Both the position numbers and the translations under genes were made by a program. 64,000 nt of DNA from Sphagnum compactum (taxonomy: Eukaryota; Bryophyta; Sphagnopsida; Sphagnales), in NCBI GenBank assembly GCA_965153455.1, contig OZ234495.1, positions 17,232,875-17,296,874 of the forward strand, read 5' to 3'. Positions 10,346-21,294 of this stretch are shown here, piece by piece. Each line of letters opens with the position of its first letter. The stretch's first letter is position 1. The notes below the pieces were generated by a model. It worked only from the letters and a program-made list of their open reading frames with translations, made no database searches and was not told the origin of the DNA.

Positions 10346-12804
10346 TCACAGTGACAGTCTCTCACTCATGGAAGGCAAGGAAGTGCACCTTTTGTACAAC
10401 AGATAACCAGCAAATGCCAATCCACCTGCTGTAGCTATGGTGAATAAACTGATCAACATAATTGCCCAGATTGGCAGCCGTTTTTTCTTGTGATGCAGCC
10501 GGGTACCACTACATGCTGTCAAGTTACAGGCCTCTTCCCGTGCAGGCTGCCACAGAAATGAGCTCTCAGTTTTAGTCTACATAGATGCATTTTCACTGAG
10601 GACCCCAGTTGGATACCTGCTAGCCCATATACAACCTTGATAACTTTCAGACAGGTCAGAAGGTAGTTGGAGAAATGGTAGAAGAATGGAAGAGTTAGAG
10701 AAGCAAAAATAGTACCATTGTGGCAGCTGGGCATTCACTGTCATTTACAACAGCTGGCAGGTGAAGGGCATGCTCAACATAACGGAGACACATGACTTGC
10801 CGCTTTCTCAAACCTCCCCCACAGCCAGTTGAACATTTTCCCCACTCCCTTGTGCTCCATCTGACAACCTCTGTTGCAAGAAGCTAATGTATCAATTTCA
10901 AATATCTGTGTAAATGCATTGTTCTTGTGGTACAAAGAACAGAGGTCCCATAGATAAAAACAAATGGAGAAAAGAAGGAAGGAGGATTGCTGAACTTATA
11001 ATTAGGGCTTTGATATATTTGTCACAGAAACCACTGGGAAGAATTTGTTGAGTGATTGCTCTGAAGAGGCTCACATGTTAGAAAGCACATCTCATCCAGG
11101 TGGGCCCCTCTCTGAAATTGATGTCATCATTTCTTTAGAGGGAACCCAGCTCTGTGTTTTACGAACTGCACACAATATGGAAAAAGGCAAGGAGACATTG
11201 GCTAATCCACAATTGAAAGATGAGAATGCAAGTATTATACTGATCCAACAGCTGCAGATCTAGTTGCCACATTCAGCAGATAACCAAATCATCCATAGTT
11301 GATTGCAAAATATGTGCTCAACTCTTTCAAGCTCCATTTCCAGTCACAAAGATTCTATTCATGTCAAAAAGGTATGTCAAACGGTCTCAATCTTGGAAGT
11401 CCTTTATGCAAGGAGCGAGCTGGTTGCAACAAGGGAAGGTAGCAAGCAGGCAGGGGCTGAGGGCCCATCCCTAGGAACACCCAGGGATGGTTTAAGGAGG
11501 AGGTGATGGTTCAGGTTAAGAATCTCCTTGACCCAAGACTTGGGTTAACAACTTATGGCAACTTCTGAAAAGGTTCCAGGACAATAGTGCATGCTAGGCA
11601 TGTGAATTCACCTCCACCATCTCAGCTCAACTTATCTCCACTCTAACTCAAGGGCTGCACCTCAATTCAACCAGACTGGCAATATCAGCAGTCATAGAAC
11701 AAGATCACATACTTGGTGTCAACACTGAGAGAGCAGCTGACCTCGTGGTTTCAATTGAGAGCCCAGTGAAGCACCCGTCTGGCAGAAGCCAACCCTGGCA
11801 TCCGTGTCCGTAATCTGAGGCTCAGAACAATCACCACAACAAAGCCACTCATCTCCAACATCCACCTTGTTTGGACACTGACTACAGTCTGCACGTTCCG
11901 TTGCCTTGCCTGTTTCCAAGCTGACTGTCAGTTAGTCAATACATAATAATCCCAAGTGAAGGCCACAAAGAGTAACAGGGAGGTCAGTATCGAACAGTTC
12001 AAGCAATCATGCAAACACTACCTAGAAGCTTATGAATCTGAGAGATGGTAAAGAGTCAGACCTTCCTTGCAACATTGAAATCGGGTGAAGAAGGGTGGGC
12101 ATGATGGGTAGTGGGGCTCAGCACACAGGCCCTTGCAATCATTTGATGTCTCCACTTGTGTATACCCAGGTCCACACCCTCCCATCCATATGTTCTGACA
12201 GCCGCTTATCCAGAAGCATCCTGTAGAGTTGTGTGCCCCACAGAATCATCAGTTCATTACAATTGAGCAATACACCAAGCGCTCCCTTTCCCCCTTTCAT
12301 CACTTTCTCTGGTAGAAGGATTTCACTGCTTCAAATATCATGGTGAGACTGAGTAGTACACTGCTCTCCAATTCCTCCTATTGCCTAAAATGTCAAAACA
12401 AACCTTCACTTCACTCTTAAAGACCTTTGCAGCTTCATCCTCATGATGACGCCACACCCGCATGAAGTTGAAAATCCCATTGGAAGCAAACCCCCTCTCC
12501 CTGTGTCTGTCTGTCTCTCGCTCTCCACACAAAACACAGTTCTTATCGTCTTGCAACTTTCCCTTTCTCTACTGCTCGAAACCCTAACAATACTTTCCCT
12601 TCCCTGCCAATCTAGTAAAACAATAAGGTCACAGAAGACTCTAAGCATAGCCATCAAATCCAAAAGGAAGATGCGCAGAAACATAAAACATTAAAAAAAA
12701 AGAGAAAAAAATCTATTACCTTCAGCCGAGACTTGCAAGAAGAAGAGAGAAACACACAAAGTAAGTGCGATGCACGTCCGACTAAAGCTGGTGGAGCAAT
12801 CCAT
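10346..12804 (-). CDS. TSP1-repeat, Cys-rich single-pass membrane protein (5 exons)
   Basis: Minus-strand exons: 12804-12720, 12220-12062, 11924-11742, 10870-10716, 10546-10346. All junctions are GT-AG and phases agree, giving 783 nt and 260 residues. Residues 1-28 form a signal peptide with a hydrophobic core (CIALTLCVSLFFLQVSA). Residues 29-82 hold eight cysteines (GCFWISGC ... FQCC). Residues 83-143 hold a second Cys cluster (CSQC, LCCGDC). Residues 144-206 are a TSP1 repeat: W147, W152, CSTGCGGG at 155-162, then C170, C189, C201 and C206, the full six-cysteine pattern. There is an N-glycosylation sequon at N202. A basic stretch (HHKKKR) precedes the membrane span at about 220-244 and a 16-residue cytoplasmic tail. 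Predicted: cell-surface protein with the TSP1 module outside. The function and the N-terminal Cys module are not recognised. The domain is confident; the ligand is unknown. Confidence 0.82.
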
Positions 12805-13440
12805 GGCTGAGACAAAAAAAAAAACAATCTTGTGTGCTCCGTTGCACTTAGAAGCCTTCAAACTTACTTCTCCTTGCTTTGCTTTGCTTTGCTTCTTTAC
12901 TTCTCCTCTTTCCTCTTAAAAATTTCTTCCTGAAAAAAACTCCCAAGCTTTGCTTTGCTTTCTTCCTCTCCTCTGTCGTGGATAGATGACGACGACGACG
13001 ACTTCCCCCCGATCACGCACGAGGTTCTCCGCTCCTCGACTTCGCGAAGCCCTGTTGCGCCCGCAAGTCAATGAGCGTCAGAAGTGCGAACTTGGAACCC
13101 TAATCGGAAAGACCGGCGAGCGCCAGTGTGGGGAGGGTATCTTCAAAATACCCGCCGGCTCCGGTTATTTGAAAACATTTCTGGATTGAACCACCGGTTC
13201 CAAGTATGGGAAGCAAATCAGATTCAAAGAACTGTCGGTTCCGGGTATCTAAAAAACAACTTCAAGGAACCTCCGGGTTAAATGGAGGAACCGAAAAAGA
13301 CCCGACAGTTTCAGGTGGATATTTGGTTTTCTCTCCAAAATTTGAGAACCACGGTTATACATCAGCCACTACAGCCTCTGGTAGTATCTCCACGTGTAAT
13401 AACAAAACTTTTGGGTTCATTTTTTTCTAAAAAAAAGAAC
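12805..13440. other. 5' flank of the TSP1-repeat gene; GC-richer patch
   Basis: Likely leader and promoter of the minus-strand gene starting at 12804. TTTGC-type pyrimidine repeats (12871-12960) read as AAAGC repeats on that strand. No clear TATA box was seen. From 12980 to 13310 the sequence is unusually CG-rich for this window and holds an open plus-strand frame (12986-13189, starting MTTTTTSPRSRTRF) plus two similar CCGGTT-containing segments near 13150 and 13230. I cannot tell whether it is a divergent short transcript, an unmethylated promoter or a pseudogene. Confidence 0.35.
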
Positions 13441-13760
13441 CAGCGTTTCTTTTTGTTGCAAAATTTCGCCAAAATGACAAAAAATATATTCAAATAAAAC
13501 TAAAGCAGAATATTCTGTCAAAATATTCCCCTTTTTTCTTGGAAAAAGGGCCAAATTTCCCCCAAAAAAAACAAAAAAAGGTTTGGAAAATATTTCGCCA
13601 CATTTGGACTTTGATTTCAGTTTGGTAGCATTTTTAAAACTAGTGTTTAATTATTTAGACAGGCTATATAAAAACCAGTTGCCATTTCATAATGCTAAAA
13701 TCCCTCTTGGACCTGTAGCCAAATCTGGCTAAATCCAATCGTGGGTAAGAACTAAGAACC
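13440..13760 (+). repeat. Gene-border repeat family B, copy 1
   Basis: Carries AGAATATTCTGTC (13508-13520), runs of C/A such as CCAAATTTCCCCC, TTTCGCCACA, and the near-palindrome TAGCCAAATCTGGCTA at 13716-13731 followed by AATCCA. The same elements recur at 26.0-26.7 kb, and in part at 24464, 33.8-34.1, 62.6 and 63.5 kb. The type of element is not known. Confidence 0.5.
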
Positions 13761-16640
13761 TTTGGGTTTTGGTTATGGCGTTGTCCTAGGCCCCTTATTT
13801 CAACAAGGCCTCAAGAGGCCTTACCCTACACATAATCATCCACGCTAAGGTTGTCCATGGCCTTACATGTTTTGTAAGGTCCATGCTATGATAGGATTAA
13901 GGAAGAAAAAGGTCTATCTTCATACCCTTTTCAGTACCCTTTTCCTATACCAAATAACAAGGCCACCGAAAAGTGACCCTCCATTCTTTTCACTTACTCA
14001 AAATCACCAATTTACTACTACCTTCATGCACCTAACATGAGCATTAGGATGAATGTTTTGACATGAATGTGCACAAAAGTCTTTCATATGGATGAATGTT
14101 TTTTTATATGGGTGCAAACAGCTACCACATGGATGGATAACATGTACTTGTGCTTGCCCTAGGATGCAAGGTTAATCTCGACCTCAATAAATATACGCGT
14201 TCAAAATATAATCAATTTTAAAGCCCATATTTAAGCAAAAGGGCACAAGGAATGTGATAGGTTCTCTCTCTTAATATGAAGAACATGAATAATTATTTTT
14301 TCATGTAATTGATGATAATTGATATACATCAGGTAATTGACAATATTGATAACAATTTATGATTGATGAAATTATGTGTTTATCAAATTATTGACCAAAA
14401 TGCAATTGGTCATATGTATGAATTACATGGATGAACTATGAGATAGATAATGAGCAACAAAAAGCTTGGAAAGATTTGTAATTCTAAGTAAGGTGATATT
14501 GAAAACTACTTGTATCCAAAGAGTGTGATATGTATATCATGAACAACGGAAAAAAAAAAAAAAAAAAAACCTCCTATCATAACATGATCCCTATGCACTT
14601 TCACTTCATCCCAAGCCACAAATCCCAATTCCAAAATACACTCAAAAGTTAATTTTCATTTTTTTTAAAACACACATAAATAATATGCACATTGCATTGC
14701 AATCCCTTCTACTACCCATATATCACATATGCAAAACTCATTCCCATTTCTTGTGAAAAAAGACATACACAAAGAATATGAGCAAATTGTAGCATTTTGA
14801 ACATTGCATCCCTTCTACTACCTACCTACCTATCTATCACAACCTCATCCCCACTTCTCATAGAAAAACACACATTATGAATATGCACAAATTTACAAAT
14901 GTTTCGAGCATCACATCTTTTCAATTTCAAAAATGAAAATTGTTGAGTTTCTTGCTTTATAATCAATCAACTACATTAATCATCACAAGAACCACAAGCA
15001 AGAGAGCAAGATAGATTTCTAGGCCAAAGTTTGCTTGGAAAAAAATTGCAACAAAAAATATTGGATAGATTTCCAAGCCTAAATTTTTTGTCAAAGAAAA
15101 TGGTAATAAAAAGAATTGGATAGATTTTGAGGCTTGAAGTTTTTGTTGAATAAGTAAATTGCAACAAACAAAAATCATCTATTCATGTATAGTTTTTTTT
15201 TTTCCTTGGGTGTAGAGATTCATCCAACACTTTTGGTACCAAAAGCACATATTTGAATCCCAATTACTTACCTTGTTGCTACCTTTGTGCTTTCATCAAA
15301 ACCACATACTTGAACCCGAATTCTTAAACCCATTGTTGCTATTGAACCGTTGTTTTCATCATCAAAAGCACCATGTACTTGGAAGGCCAATGTAAATAAA
15401 TGAATGTTTATTTAAGCCAAGGGGACAATTAGGGTTGTTTTAAGGAGTGTGACACTAGAGGTGCCACCTCATTACACTACTAGGAAACATGGGTCTAGTT
15501 CATTAACCCATTTCATTAAGAGGCCTTAAAAGTGAAACCAATTCATCAATTATTATTTATTTAATTTATTAAGAGATTTGGTATTCATACAACTTTAAGA
15601 ACTTGTTATAGTTTGTATTAAATTTAATTTTATGAATGAAAAGACCTTTCCAAAAATTAGATGAAAATATTTCTTCAAAATAAACTTCAATAAAATTTAC
15701 AATACTAAGAAATGATATATGTATAAACTAATAATTAAGAAGTTTATATATAATGTTAGTATTTTACACAATGTTAATACTTTATATAACATTACAATGT
15801 ATTTAAAAATAAAAATATTATGTATTTAATAACTTGAATATTACATATTTAATTCAATTATTAAATAATCATAATTAATATAATAAAAATTATATAATTT
15901 ATATTGATTAAATATATGTTCTAAATATGGGAAGATATAATATTATATTATATATCATTATCAACCATTAAATATTTGGAAAAAAAATCCAATTTTTTTT
16001 AGATAGACTTATTCACAAATTGTGTTATTTGAAAAAGAAATCTCAAAACATATTGTTGAAATGTATTAAATAAAAAAAATTAAACGCATTTTCAGTCAAA
16101 TTAAATAGTTTTTTTTTCTTAAAAATATTAAAGATGTGTACATCTTGAAAAATCCTTCTAAATTGAAGTTTTTTTTTTTCATTTGAACATAGTATGAAAA
16201 AGATAATAATAATTAAAGTTACCTTTTGCAAAACATTTGGAATAAACAATGTATTAAATACAATCATCACCTATTCCAAATCAAATGAGGTGATTGGATG
16301 GCAAAGGCAATGGGTTTAAAACTTTGAAAGCCAAAGTTCAAATCTTGATATAAACTTCCATTACCAAGACTTCCATGTGGTCAATGGTGACTGTATGTAA
16401 CATTTTTATTAAGAATATAAATTAAAAATTTCGAATTAATAATATTAAATAAAAATATTTTAAATTTTAAAAATAATTTAATTTAAATAATAAATGCCAT
16501 GTGACAGTTTCTAATTTGATTAATTTTTAGTGAATTTGCTTTTTCATGGGCATAAGGAGTTCAAGGATGTCCAGAGCTTTGCAAGACAAATGAGGTCGAA
16601 CAAAAAAAGATCTAGAGAGATGCTCGAGATCACCAGTAAT
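13761..16640. other. Intergenic, AT-rich, no gene seen
   Basis: Very AT-rich, especially 15550-16500, with poly-A near 14550-14570 and CTAC-type short repeats at 14810-14840. The 54-bp tandem repeat at 15010-15175 is listed separately. Open frames at 16043-16270 (minus) are low-complexity F/I/N/K-rich and not credible. Confidence 0.4.
15010..15175 (+). repeat. Imperfect tandem repeat, 54-55 bp, 3 copies
   Basis: Copies begin with GATAGATTT at 15010, 15064 and 15119, each followed by AGGC/AAGCC and an A-rich tail. Overlapping minus-strand open frames here (14963-15178) consist of this repeat. Confidence 0.6.
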
Positions 16641-16649
16641 TATACTCTT

Positions 16650-16850
16650 TTGCTGCAAAAGTTTTGGTTGCAGGAGGAGGAATTCAGCTCAATGACAGAC
16701 AGAGCTTACAAGACCAAAAGAAAGATTAATTTCTGAGGTACAAACAAAAAGCTAGAGCTCAATTGATGCTCTAAGAATGCTGCAGCCATAGTTTTCTCTT
16801 TGCTGCAAAAGTTTAGGTTGCATAAAGGAGCTCAATGACAAAAAAGATTG
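16650..16850 (+). repeat. Short direct duplication 3' of the 475-residue gene
   Basis: TTGCTGCAAAAGTTT-GGTTGCA followed by AGCTCAATGACA occurs at about 16648-16696 and again at 16800-16841, some 150 bp apart. It lies just past the stop of the minus-strand gene, probably in its 3' untranslated or downstream region. Confidence 0.5.
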
Positions 16851-16966
16851 CAAGATTTTAGGGTTTAGGGTTTTAATCCACCACCCACCACCACACCACC
16901 ACACAGCTAAAGTCAAATCCAGGTACAAACCAATAAACAAAGAATCTCTGATATTGATGTTTGTAG

Positions 16967-18394
16967 CTAGCCCACAAATGGCAGAAGAGTGTGTGCTCCA
17001 AGTGAAGAGGTGGTTGTTGCAGGCATATCAAAGTGACTTGAATGCCAATTCAGTGCAGTGGCAACAACGGCTACAAACATTGCAATCACACTGAAAATCG
17101 CACAAATGATTTCCACAAACGCCAAGTCCTGTAAGCAAGGAATGTCACTCCACAATGCAAAAGCTCCAGTAGTTTGCCCTAACAGCGCAATGATGAAGAG
17201 AATAGGTCCAGTTGCATTCAAGGAATTGAAAGAAGAAGAAGAAGAAGAGGAAGAGGAAGAAGATCTCAAGAGCTTCAATTGCACTAATATGGTGAATGCA
17301 ACCACAAATCCCACCATCAGAATCACAGCAAGTGCCATCTTCTGGTATAGAGTTCGGGATTGATGATCTGCGTAAGATTCTGAGCTGCATTGGGTACTAG
17401 TAGAGGTGGAGTCTTCGGAGCACATGACCGTCAATAGCTTCTCTTCTTCCTCAGGGCTCAAGTATAGAACGAGAGGATGGTGAGAAGTGATGACCACCGT
17501 GTGCAGAGTTGCGTGCACCAGGATTGCAATGCTGAGTGCAAACCCTAATCCTTCCACTGGACTTACTGGTAAAGCATTTGCAGCTCGGCAGGCCACGGAT
17601 AAGATGTAGCCTGCTCCTTGAATTGCGGTTATGGCGATGACGATCCCGCCGCTTCTTCCTTGCAGGAATCGGAGTTGGTTGTTGTAGTCCGTGAGGATGT
17701 TGCTTCTCAGCAATGCCTGTTTCCCTGCTGAGTTCAATACCTGGACCATGTAGGAGGAGGAGTTTTGAGGCTGGAGCTTGCTGCGGCCGCCGAGAATGAG
17801 AGCATCTGGTATGGCTGACGAGATTTGCAGTAATGGGTCGTCATTTACATGTGTCGCTGGTAACTTCTCTATGCTGGTTCCCAAGACTACATGGCAACCA
17901 GAGATGATTTTCGCCGCGGATTGCCTCGCAGCAGCTGCAGCAGCAGAAGGAGAATCTGATTGCTGATGATGATGAGGAGGAGGAGAAGTTGGGTCTTCTT
18001 CTTTTCCTTCTTGTTCTTGTTCTTGGAGGTTTTTGCAAAGAGTGAAGTTGTTGGCGACGTTACCCAAAACGTAACAGATGCCCACGACAGGCAGAATGGG
18101 ACCCATGCAAAGCACGTACAACAACTTGCGACCAAAAGACTGACCGCCGGAAGCACCCCAAGCATCTGCCATCAAGCTCATGCATGTGACAACCATGCCC
18201 CACATCGTGGTAGCCAGCGATCGTGAACAACAGGAGCAGGAGGAGGAGGCGCCGGAGCCTAGTGGATCATATGAAGAAATTATTGACGATGCCTCGTCTA
18301 CTGCTGCTGCAGCAGATCCGCCGACAGCAGCAGCCACCACCACTGACGATGTCAGGTTCAAGGCAGCGGCGGTTGACAGAAGAAATCCTTTCAT
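16967..18394 (-). CDS. Multipass membrane protein, 475 residues, family not recognised
   Basis: A single uninterrupted frame with gene-like composition. Hydrophobic spans by eye: about 5-32 (Ala/Val-rich, could be a signal anchor), 60-80, 91-113 (KLLYVLCMGPILPVVGICYV), 249-275, 283-305, 352-376, 394-416 and 423-448, so seven or eight membrane segments. Between spans 3 and 4 lies a hydrophilic loop (about 120-245) with EQEQEGKEED, a His/Gln/Ala-rich stretch and conserved-looking sequence before LQGRSGG. A Glu run (315-318) and a Ser run (378-388) are low-complexity inserts. The best start is the ATG at 18394; an out-of-frame ATG 16 bases upstream (18410) could reduce initiation. The 5' leader has a GA/CT tract. 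No catalytic motif is visible. A transporter or structural membrane role is possible, but I do not assign one. Confidence 0.85.
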   Translation of the reverse strand: MKGFLLSTAAALNLTSSVVVAAAVGGSAAAAVDEASSIISSYDPLGSGASSSCSCCSRSLATTMWGMVVTCMSLMADAWGASGGQSFGRKLLYVLCMGPILPVVGICYVLGNVANNFTLCKNLQEQEQEGKEEDPTSPPPHHHQQSDSPSAAAAAARQSAAKIISGCHVVLGTSIEKLPATHVNDDPLLQISSAIPDALILGGRSKLQPQNSSSYMVQVLNSAGKQALLRSNILTDYNNQLRFLQGRSGGIVIAITAIQGAGYILSVACRAANALPVSPVEGLGFALSIAILVHATLHTVVITSHHPLVLYLSPEEEEKLLTVMCSEDSTSTSTQCSSESYADHQSRTLYQKMALAVILMVGFVVAFTILVQLKLLRSSSSSSSSSSSFNSLNATGPILFIIALLGQTTGAFALWSDIPCLQDLAFVEIICAIFSVIAMFVAVVATALNWHSSHFDMPATTTSSLGAHTLLPFVG

Positions 18395-18539
18395 CTCTCT
18401 CTGTGTTCATGAAACTTGGATGCTGTTGCGAGACTTCCAACAGTGACTTCAGCGGTGTAATTCACAATGCTCTCAGATTCTTCTTCAAATTCATACTCCT
18501 TTCAAGGTCTCTCAAGAAGGGATCAGTAAGTCTAAGGTC

Positions 18540-18569
18540 GAGAGAGAGAGAGAGAGAGAAAGAGAGAGA
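18540..18569 (-). repeat. GA/CT microsatellite in the 5' leader
   Basis: (GA)n on the plus strand, CT on the coding strand, about 145 bp upstream of the start codon at 18394. CT-rich tracts of this kind are common in plant 5' leaders and can bind BBR/BPC GAGA-binding factors. That role is inference here. Confidence 0.6.
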
Positions 18570-18719
18570 TCTTCTTCCCTCCATCATGAGCCTCATGTGG
18601 GGACTCCAACAACGATTCTCGAAGCAATTTGCCCAATTTCCAAACTTGCTGCATGGTTGATTTGCAAAACAAAACCAAGAAAACATTGTACAGAAATTAT
18701 GGATCATAATACGTAACAA

Positions 18720-21294
18720 GCTTTGCTATCTTATGATCTGGAAACCAAGGACGGACTGGAACTTGACGAGAGATACGTGGAGTTGTGTAATTGAGAAATT
18801 TTTGCAACTCCACCTATCGGCGATGGCTGCTCACAACCCACGACTCTTCAGACCACGACGGAGGGTCCACTCCATCTCTCTTGGAACTTCGTTTGTGTTT
18901 TGGAGAGAGTAGTTTTCTTCCTAACTCGTTAGAGATCGGATGTGTGTGGATGGATAATTTTTGTGGATGATTGATGTGGATGAAATTAGTCTGTGGGTGA
19001 TTTCTGTGGATGATGATGTCTCTGACTAATTTATTTCTGGATGATGTCTGTGGATTTTATTTAGACGATGTCTGTTAGTGCAAAGGATTTTATTCAATTG
19101 CTTTTCCTAGAGGTAACTTAGTTATGATACATTCCCATATGGGGTATGTAATACCTACCCTAACATTATTTAAGTTTCTATCATAATGTTATTGATCTGC
19201 TTTAAAGCCTACTATCTTTAAATCTTTATCTTGGTTCACCAAGTTGCATTAGGTTGGATTGCTATGTCAAGTTTCACTAGTTTGTGTTTTTCAAATCCTA
19301 GAGGTAGTAATGTTTGTTGTCTTTACCTGTTTTCACAAAATAGTTTTAGGTAAACATCTATTCATCAAATAAATTAAGTGTGAGTGCAAGCATCTTGCAC
19401 AAGAACTTGACCAAGTCTAGTATTTAATTTGCAACCCATACACAATGTCCACAATGCAATTTTAACTAGCAAAACCAATAATGGTGGTGTGGTGAGTATG
19501 TTATTAATCAAAAAAAATAAATAGGAAAGTTGTGACATTCTTTTGTGCTCACCTTTGCATTTCACACATTTCAACAAATCCTTTGCATTGTTTGTCTCTT
19601 TAACTTTTTATTACATTTGCATCCCACACACACTTGGTTAGTTTTAAGTTCTAACTTTTCGGATTGAATTCAACTAAGAATTTATGTTCACTAATGAAGT
19701 TAGGACTTAGTCTAATTCAAAATTGTCTTGGGAATGCCTTCTCATTCGTGAAACTCTTTTCGAAGGTTGACACTTAGTTACACTACTTGGAAGAGTGAAA
19801 TCAGAACAACACCTTGTGTTGTTTTGGGGCAACCCACTTGGTTGTTGGTAAAAGCTCTAAGATGACAACATTCAATGTTGATGTGGGACAACCTCTAATC
19901 ATCCCAAGGGTTTTAATAGGCAACATTCAATGTTGCCTTCAAACAACCTTTAATCATTAGTTGAAGGTTTTAATAAGGTGGCACCTTGAATGTTACATTT
20001 TTAAAAACAACCCTGAATCATCCCTTCGGCCCAAATAAGCCTTCACTTGTTTTACATTGGTTTCTCGAGCCCTTATTGCTTGAATGGTGCTTAATGAGTT
20101 GCGGAGTTGAATCTCACAATCATCACTTGGCCTAAGCCTCTTGCATCGCCTTGATGCCCACTAAAGTGGTCTCAATGTGAAGCCCACCTTGCTTGGGTTA
20201 ACCCAAGTAAAAGTGCATGTCATTCACCCCCACCTTTGATATATCTATGTCTTCATAAATGTTCTAACATGTTGCCTTGTCATGACAAATCCATCTTTCA
20301 TCACCCCTCACCCAAGTCTTCCCTTGGAGTAATTACTTTTGACTTTAAATTCATTTCTGTTAAGTTTGTTTTTTTAATCACAAGAGGAACCTTACACATC
20401 TTTCATGTCCATTTACATCAACTCTTGTAATGACTTCACATCCATTTAGTGCCACTCCTTTTGAGTGTTGTACCCCCTCTTCACTTGGGCTCCCCACAAC
20501 CGCTTGTGGGGAAAATCTCATGTCTAAACTTTTTCTTTTGATGACCTAGGCACCATGCTAAGATTTGGTTACTAAATGACCAACAAATAGTGCCAAGTTG
20601 GGTTTAACCAACTCAGACCCCTTTCACCTTTATGGGACATAATTTGTGATGTTATGCATTGGAAACTTCACCTCCACAAGTTTATTTTTCAATTCAAAAG
20701 CATGCCATTCAATGGACGTGCACCATTGATTGAGTTTTTTTGGAATTTTTCTTGCAAGTCCAACTCCCCAAGTTCATTTTTGCTTGTTGGGCCATCATCT
20801 CACTTCAATCTAATACTTACTTATTTTGCAAACTAGCCCTTCATACATCTTGACCCTCAAATTTACGCAAAGTTTTTGTTTCCAACTTTGAAAATGTATG
20901 TCCTATTTATTAACTATGTTTCTTAAAAACTTTGGAGAATTTCAACTTTCACCCCTACTTTTGGATGTTGATGCCCTCATCAACAACTTCATGTTAAGGT
21001 TTTGGGCTTTTCTTTGTGTGTTTTCCTCTTTTCCATTTCATGTCTCCATGTTCGTTTGAACTCATCCACCATCTCGAATATATGATCCAAGTGACTTAAT
21101 CCCACCCATTATGATCCCTTCGGGTGGCATCCTTTCCATTTACTAAATATTGTTTGCTAATACATCTAGTGTGTTTTGCAACTAGGATGCACTCCACTTC
21201 CCTTGCCAATTTATGTTCAATTAGGTCAAATCTAGGATGTTAAATTTGTTTCCAACTATCTTTCCTCCTTTTATCCATGTTAAATGACTTTAAC
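18720..21294. other. Intergenic, likely 3' part of the gypsy element, no gene seen
   Basis: 18720-19080 is the 5' flank of the preceding minus-strand gene, with repeated GTGGATGAT-like wording at 18945-19060. From 19100 to 21290 there is no recognisable coding. It lies downstream of the minus-strand gypsy integrase and may include its 3' end and LTR. CAACATTCAATGTTG-like words recur at 19868-19935. No LTR pair could be delimited. Confidence 0.4.

Noticed and set aside
12338-12694. Overlapping open frames on both strands near 12.4-12.7 kb
   Set aside because: They lie inside intron 1 of the TSP1 gene, overlap on opposite strands and show no domain.
17058-18660. Several plus-strand and alternate-frame open frames over the 475-residue gene
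   Set aside because: They are shadows of the long minus-strand frame, with low-complexity runs caused by its Ser, Glu and Ala repeats.
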